Below, in pieces: positions 60,961 through 64,000 of a stretch of DNA of 64,000 nt (position 1 is the stretch's first letter; each line of letters begins with the position of its first letter). Origin of the DNA: Hyphomicrobiales bacterium. Lineage in GTDB: Bacteria; Pseudomonadota; Alphaproteobacteria; Rhizobiales; Xanthobacteraceae. The notes below the pieces were generated by a model. It saw only the letters and a list, made by a program, of their open reading frames with translations. It had not been told where the DNA came from and searched no databases. Location of the stretch: assembly GCA_017305535.1 (NCBI GenBank), contig JAFKKN010000004.1, forward strand, positions 372,001-436,000, given 5' to 3'. The position numbers were made by a program, and so were the translations under genes.

Positions 60961-61252
60961 TGTGCTTTAAGTGACTGCAAAAATTACGGTTTGGCGCGGC
61001 TGCCGCCGGTCCGGCGGGGCTCTGTCACCACTATCCTGTTAACCTAGCCGGGACGTGTCAATCGCCTTGCGAGAGAAAGTGATTTCCGCGCCGCATCCAA
61101 TGCTGCGCGATGTTGCAGCAAGCCCCGCAGCATCGACACCCAAATCCGCCGGAGGTTTGTTCCGATGGCTTCTATGAGCTTGTTAATGCAAATCCTTTGT
61201 CGCGACGGCCCGCCACGGCCACTCGCCCCGTTGCCCCAATCGAACCCTGATC

Positions 61253-61305
61253 TTTGTTGCACAAAACGGTAGCCGAGCCCCCGCGAAAGTGCTTACTTTG
61301 TTGCA
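61253..61305 (+). promoter_or_regulatory. TTTGTTGCA pair, candidate PhaR operator
   Basis: TTTGTTGCACAAA (61253-61265) and TTTGTTGCA (61297-61305) lie 56-108 bp before the phaR ATG. PhaR proteins bind TGC-rich sites in their own promoter; that these are the sites is inference. Confidence 0.45.
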
Positions 61306-61360
61306 TCGCGTTACCCGCCCGCCTTCGGCGTCCCTGTCCCCGGTGTGTATGTGAGAGCAT

Positions 61361-61972
61361 ATGGCGAAAACAGAGCAACCTACGACGATCAAGAAATACG
61401 CCAATCGGCGGCTGTATAATACCGGAACCAGCACCTACGTGACGCTGGAAGACCTCGCGGCGATGGTCAAGAACGGCGAGGATTTCCTAGTCTACGATGC
61501 CAAGACAGGCGAAGACATCACGCGCTCGGTACTCGCGCAGATCATTTTCGAACAAGAAAACAAAGCCGGCCAGAATCTGCTTCCCACCACATTCCTCCGT
61601 CAGTTGATCCGCTTCTACGGCGACAGCATGCAGATGGTGGTCCCTCGCTATCTTGAGCAATCGATTGATTCGCTGACGCGCGAGCAGGAAAAATTCCGCA
61701 AGCAATTGAGCGACACCTTCAGCACCGGGCCGTTCGCCCCGCTCGAGGAGCACGTCCGCCGCAACATGGAATTGTTCGAGCGCACCTTCTCGATGTTCAA
61801 GCCGTTCGTGCCGTCACCACGCACGACCACCGGCACGCCGCCGGCGGCACCGGAAAAGACACCTGAGCCGACTCCCGAAACCAACACCAATATCGATGAC
61901 CTTCGCCGTCAAATGAAGGAAATGCAGGAACAGCTCGAGCGCATGTCGAAGGACGTGAAGAAGGAAGGCTGA
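61361..61972 (+). CDS. phaR: Polyhydroxyalkanoate synthesis repressor PhaR
   Basis: This 203-aa protein has the PHB-accumulation DNA-binding domain (TIKKYANRRLYNTGTSTYVT, about residues 9-70), the PHB_acc central region (NLLPTTFLRQLIRFYGDSMQ, residues about 75-115) and a Pro-rich and charged C-terminal tail with a coiled-coil end. It represses phasin and PHA genes and senses PHB. ATG 61361 starts MAKTEQPTTIKKYANRRLYN. It is divergent from phaA. A terminator follows at 62001. Confidence 0.96.
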   Translation: MAKTEQPTTIKKYANRRLYNTGTSTYVTLEDLAAMVKNGEDFLVYDAKTGEDITRSVLAQIIFEQENKAGQNLLPTTFLRQLIRFYGDSMQMVVPRYLEQSIDSLTREQEKFRKQLSDTFSTGPFAPLEEHVRRNMELFERTFSMFKPFVPSPRTTTGTPPAAPEKTPEPTPETNTNIDDLRRQMKEMQEQLERMSKDVKKEG

Positions 61973-62000
61973 GCGCTTGGGTTTTTCTCAAACCGCATGA

Positions 62001-62030
62001 AGGCGACCCGAAAGGGTCGCCTTTCGTTTT
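62001..62030 (+). terminator. Rho-independent terminator of phaR
   Basis: The stem AGGCGACCC (62001-62009) / GGGTCGCCT (62014-62022) with a GAAA loop is followed by TTCGTTTTG. It also separates phaR from the convergent EAL gene. Confidence 0.9.
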
Positions 62031-62045
62031 GCGCACGCTATCGAC

Positions 62046-63881
62046 CTAGGCGAGGGTGACAGGCTGCGATGTCGTCGCGGGAATCCACGGCCGCTGCGAC
62101 GAGGCAAGGCCAATCAGATGGCCCTGGATATAGTCGCATCCCCAATCCGATAGCAATTGCGCGGCTTCCGTATCCTGAACCCATTCGGCAACCGTCTTGA
62201 TGCCGAGACGGCGTGAAAGGTCGATCAAGGTCTGCACGAAGGCGCGGTCGTCGCTCGACTGCGTGATGTTGCGAACGAAAGCGCCGTCGATCTTGACGAT
62301 ATCGACGCCGAGCTTGCGCAGATTGCGGAACGAGGTGTAGCCCGCGCCGAAATCATCGATGGCGATGCGGCAACCAAAATTCTTCAGGCGGCTGACGAAG
62401 CCGCGGACATCGTCAATGTCCTGAATCGCAACCGTCTCGGTGATTTCGACGATCAACCGCGCGGCAGCGTCCGGATGCGCCTTGAGCAGCGATTCCATGA
62501 TCGCCCACCAATCCGGATCGATTGTTGTGCCGGGCGAGATGTTGAGGCTGAGTTGAACGTCGGGCGCTTCGGCCAGTTCGGCGATCACCAGTTCGAGCAC
62601 GCGATGATCGACCAGACGGATCAAGCCGAGTTTCTCCGCGATCGGCACGATGTCCGGTCCGAGCAGAAACTCGCCGTTGTCCTGCTGCATCCGCACCAGG
62701 GATTCGTAGAACACAACCTTGTCACGCGCCGTCGCCTCGACCACCGGTTCGAAGCCGAGTCCGATGCGACGCTGGTTGAGCGCGGTGACGATCTCATCGG
62801 TGACACGAATGTTGAGGCGGCGCTGGGTCTCGCGTTCGACGTTCGGCTGCCACATCGAATACGATCCCTGCCGACGGGATTTGGCGGTTTCGAAGGCTTC
62901 CTGCGCGCGATTCATCGCGTCATCGACACTGCGCGCGTGACGGGGAATGCTGACCGCGCCGATCGATGCGGTCACCGCGACCGGGCCTGACTTGGTCGGC
63001 ACCACCGGCTCCCGCACGCCCGCGAGAAAACGCTCGGCGGCGACCTGCATATCGTCGACACCGCAGTTTTTCAGGATCAAACCGAACTTGTTGCCGGAAA
63101 AGCGGCCCATCGCGTCACCGCCGCGCAATCGCGCGCGAATGCGGGCCGACACTTCGCAGATCACCTGATCCGCGACATCGAAACCGAACGCATCGTTGAT
63201 GCGTGCGAGATGATCGATGCCGATCACCATGAAGGCGGCCTGGGTGCGAAAGCGAGCCGTATCGTCGAGGGTGGCCGCAAGCAGCGTCACCAGATGGCTG
63301 CGATTGAATTCGCCGGTGAGGGCATCGTGTTGCGACAGCCGCAAGAGTTGCTCGTCGCGGGCGTGACGTTCATTGTCGATACGCATCACGCCATGAACCC
63401 GGGCCGGCGCGCCATCGGCCCCGGCGAACCAGCGGCCGCATTCTTCGATCCATAGCGTGTTTGCGGAAGAGCCGGCGCGAAGACCATATTCGACGCGATA
63501 AGCGACCCCGCCGCCAAGATCCCGCTCGGCGGACTTGAGCACTGCGTCTAGCCGAACCGAGCGCGGCTCGATCTGCCTGGCGAATTCAGTGCCGGTGGTG
63601 GTGGCGGGAATCGAAAACGGCTCGAAGATTACCTCGGTCCCATCAAGCCAGCTCAGTGTGTCGCTGGCGATGTCCCAGGTGAAAGTGGCACGGCCGAGTG
63701 CCGCGAGGATGGCCGTTGACGTCGGATGCGTGCCCAACGCGACGGCAGGCGAATCTGTTCGCGCCGTCGCGAATGCGGGCACCTTATCGGTAGCGGAGGA
63801 CAGCCAAGTGCGATCCGCCGCGCCAAAAGGGCGCGCCGGCAGCGATACCGAGTCGCTGGTCGACAGAGTGACGAATTTCAC
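62046..63881 (-). CDS. GGDEF/EAL protein, phosphodiesterase with degenerate GGDEF
   Basis: This 611-aa protein has a PAS-like N-terminal region (TFTWDIASDTLSWLDGTEVI, about residues 60-170), a GGDEF-type domain with SGNKF (262-266) instead of GGDEF, and a C-terminal EAL domain with ESL (E393), LSLNIS, IVEITET, IDDFGAGYTSF, VKIDGAFV and AEWVQD. The EAL metal and catalytic residues are present, so it should hydrolyse c-di-GMP; the GGDEF site should be inactive. The start is GTG 63881 with GAGG upstream; an ATG at 63995 lies in repeat sequence and was rejected. Confidence 0.9.
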   Translation of the reverse strand: MKFVTLSTSDSVSLPARPFGAADRTWLSSATDKVPAFATARTDSPAVALGTHPTSTAILAALGRATFTWDIASDTLSWLDGTEVIFEPFSIPATTTGTEFARQIEPRSVRLDAVLKSAERDLGGGVAYRVEYGLRAGSSANTLWIEECGRWFAGADGAPARVHGVMRIDNERHARDEQLLRLSQHDALTGEFNRSHLVTLLAATLDDTARFRTQAAFMVIGIDHLARINDAFGFDVADQVICEVSARIRARLRGGDAMGRFSGNKFGLILKNCGVDDMQVAAERFLAGVREPVVPTKSGPVAVTASIGAVSIPRHARSVDDAMNRAQEAFETAKSRRQGSYSMWQPNVERETQRRLNIRVTDEIVTALNQRRIGLGFEPVVEATARDKVVFYESLVRMQQDNGEFLLGPDIVPIAEKLGLIRLVDHRVLELVIAELAEAPDVQLSLNISPGTTIDPDWWAIMESLLKAHPDAAARLIVEITETVAIQDIDDVRGFVSRLKNFGCRIAIDDFGAGYTSFRNLRKLGVDIVKIDGAFVRNITQSSDDRAFVQTLIDLSRRLGIKTVAEWVQDTEAAQLLSDWGCDYIQGHLIGLASSQRPWIPATTSQPVTLA

Positions 63882-63981
63882 GCTCGCCTCATTCTGGGAC
63901 GCGCACCTGATTCCCGGTGGAAGGTTACGGCTTCTGCGGTATCCAAGGCTAGGCAAAGTTCCTAAATAAATCGACAAACGG

Positions 63982-64000
63982 CAGGCGGGGACCATTCCCC
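63982..64000. repeat. Family B repeat, truncated by the window end
   Basis: GCAGGCGGGGACCATTCCCC matches the right portion of a family B left arm. It continues beyond the window. Confidence 0.6.

Larger units (their letters stand above)
60904..61360. promoter_or_regulatory. phaA-phaR divergent intergenic region
   Basis: These 457 bases hold no gene. They contain the tandem repeat at 60918-60960 (phaA leader) and TTTGTTGCA motifs near phaR (61253-61305), plus TGTTGCAGCAAG at 61111. Promoters of phaA (minus) and phaR (plus) must lie here. The rest shows no obvious feature. Confidence 0.6.

Overview
The window looks like chromosomal DNA of an alphaproteobacterium of the order Hyphomicrobiales, most like Nitrobacteraceae/Bradyrhizobiaceae (Bradyrhizobium, Rhodopseudomonas, Afipia, Nitrobacter). 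The reasons are high GC, a PhyR-NepR-EcfG stress locus, fused CysN-CysC, DUF2865/DUF2778/DUF4167 proteins, the BolA/J-domain/CobS/CobT neighbourhood, PhaR-type PHA control, and several palindromic intergenic repeat families typical of that group. Genus is inferred from gene content and style, not from a search. No rRNA, tRNA, CRISPR array, prophage or insertion sequence was recognised. This is mostly core chromosome.

Layout. 1-4.8 kb: sulfate activation (end of cysD, cysNC) and malate synthase G. 5-10.2 kb: the general stress response (GSR) region, with phyR divergent from nepR-ecfG and, next to them, a set of tiny membrane or secreted proteins, four of which have good GGAAC-N16/17-CGTT (EcfG-type) promoters. 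10.4-18 kb, all minus strand: a HAD phosphatase, a MoxR ATPase/VWA pair, a DUF2778 L,D-transpeptidase-like protein, an M29 aminopeptidase and an esterase-like phytase protein whose start lies in a repeat. 18.2-26.4 kb: cobT, cobS, J-domain protein and bolA, with katG/oxyR sitting between cobS and the J-domain gene.

26.6-34.9 kb: an L,D-transpeptidase lipoprotein, accA, xerD, a 48-aa membrane protein, aroK-aroB, a CorC/HlyC protein and an SDR with an atypical active site. 35.1-41.3 kb: secA with a candidate coupled leader ORF, a parvulin, argJ and mutT. 41.4-46.2 kb: a methyltransferase divergent from comF-grxC-nitrilase-DUF1178, then two EamA-type transporters. 46.4-55.7 kb: ubiG, a PH-domain protein, lysC, marC, ptsP, prfA, prmC and DUF4167. 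55.8-64 kb: a methyltransferase, gloB, a cupin, a YddG-like exporter, the PHA genes phaB, phaA and phaR, and a GGDEF/EAL protein with a degenerate GGDEF site.

The most interesting regions are the compact GSR regulon with its promoters, the 57-codon ORF overlapping the secA start by ATGA, the katG/oxyR pair inside the cobalt-chelatase neighbourhood, the esterase gene whose 5' end lies in a repeat, and the SDR lacking the Tyr-Lys pair.
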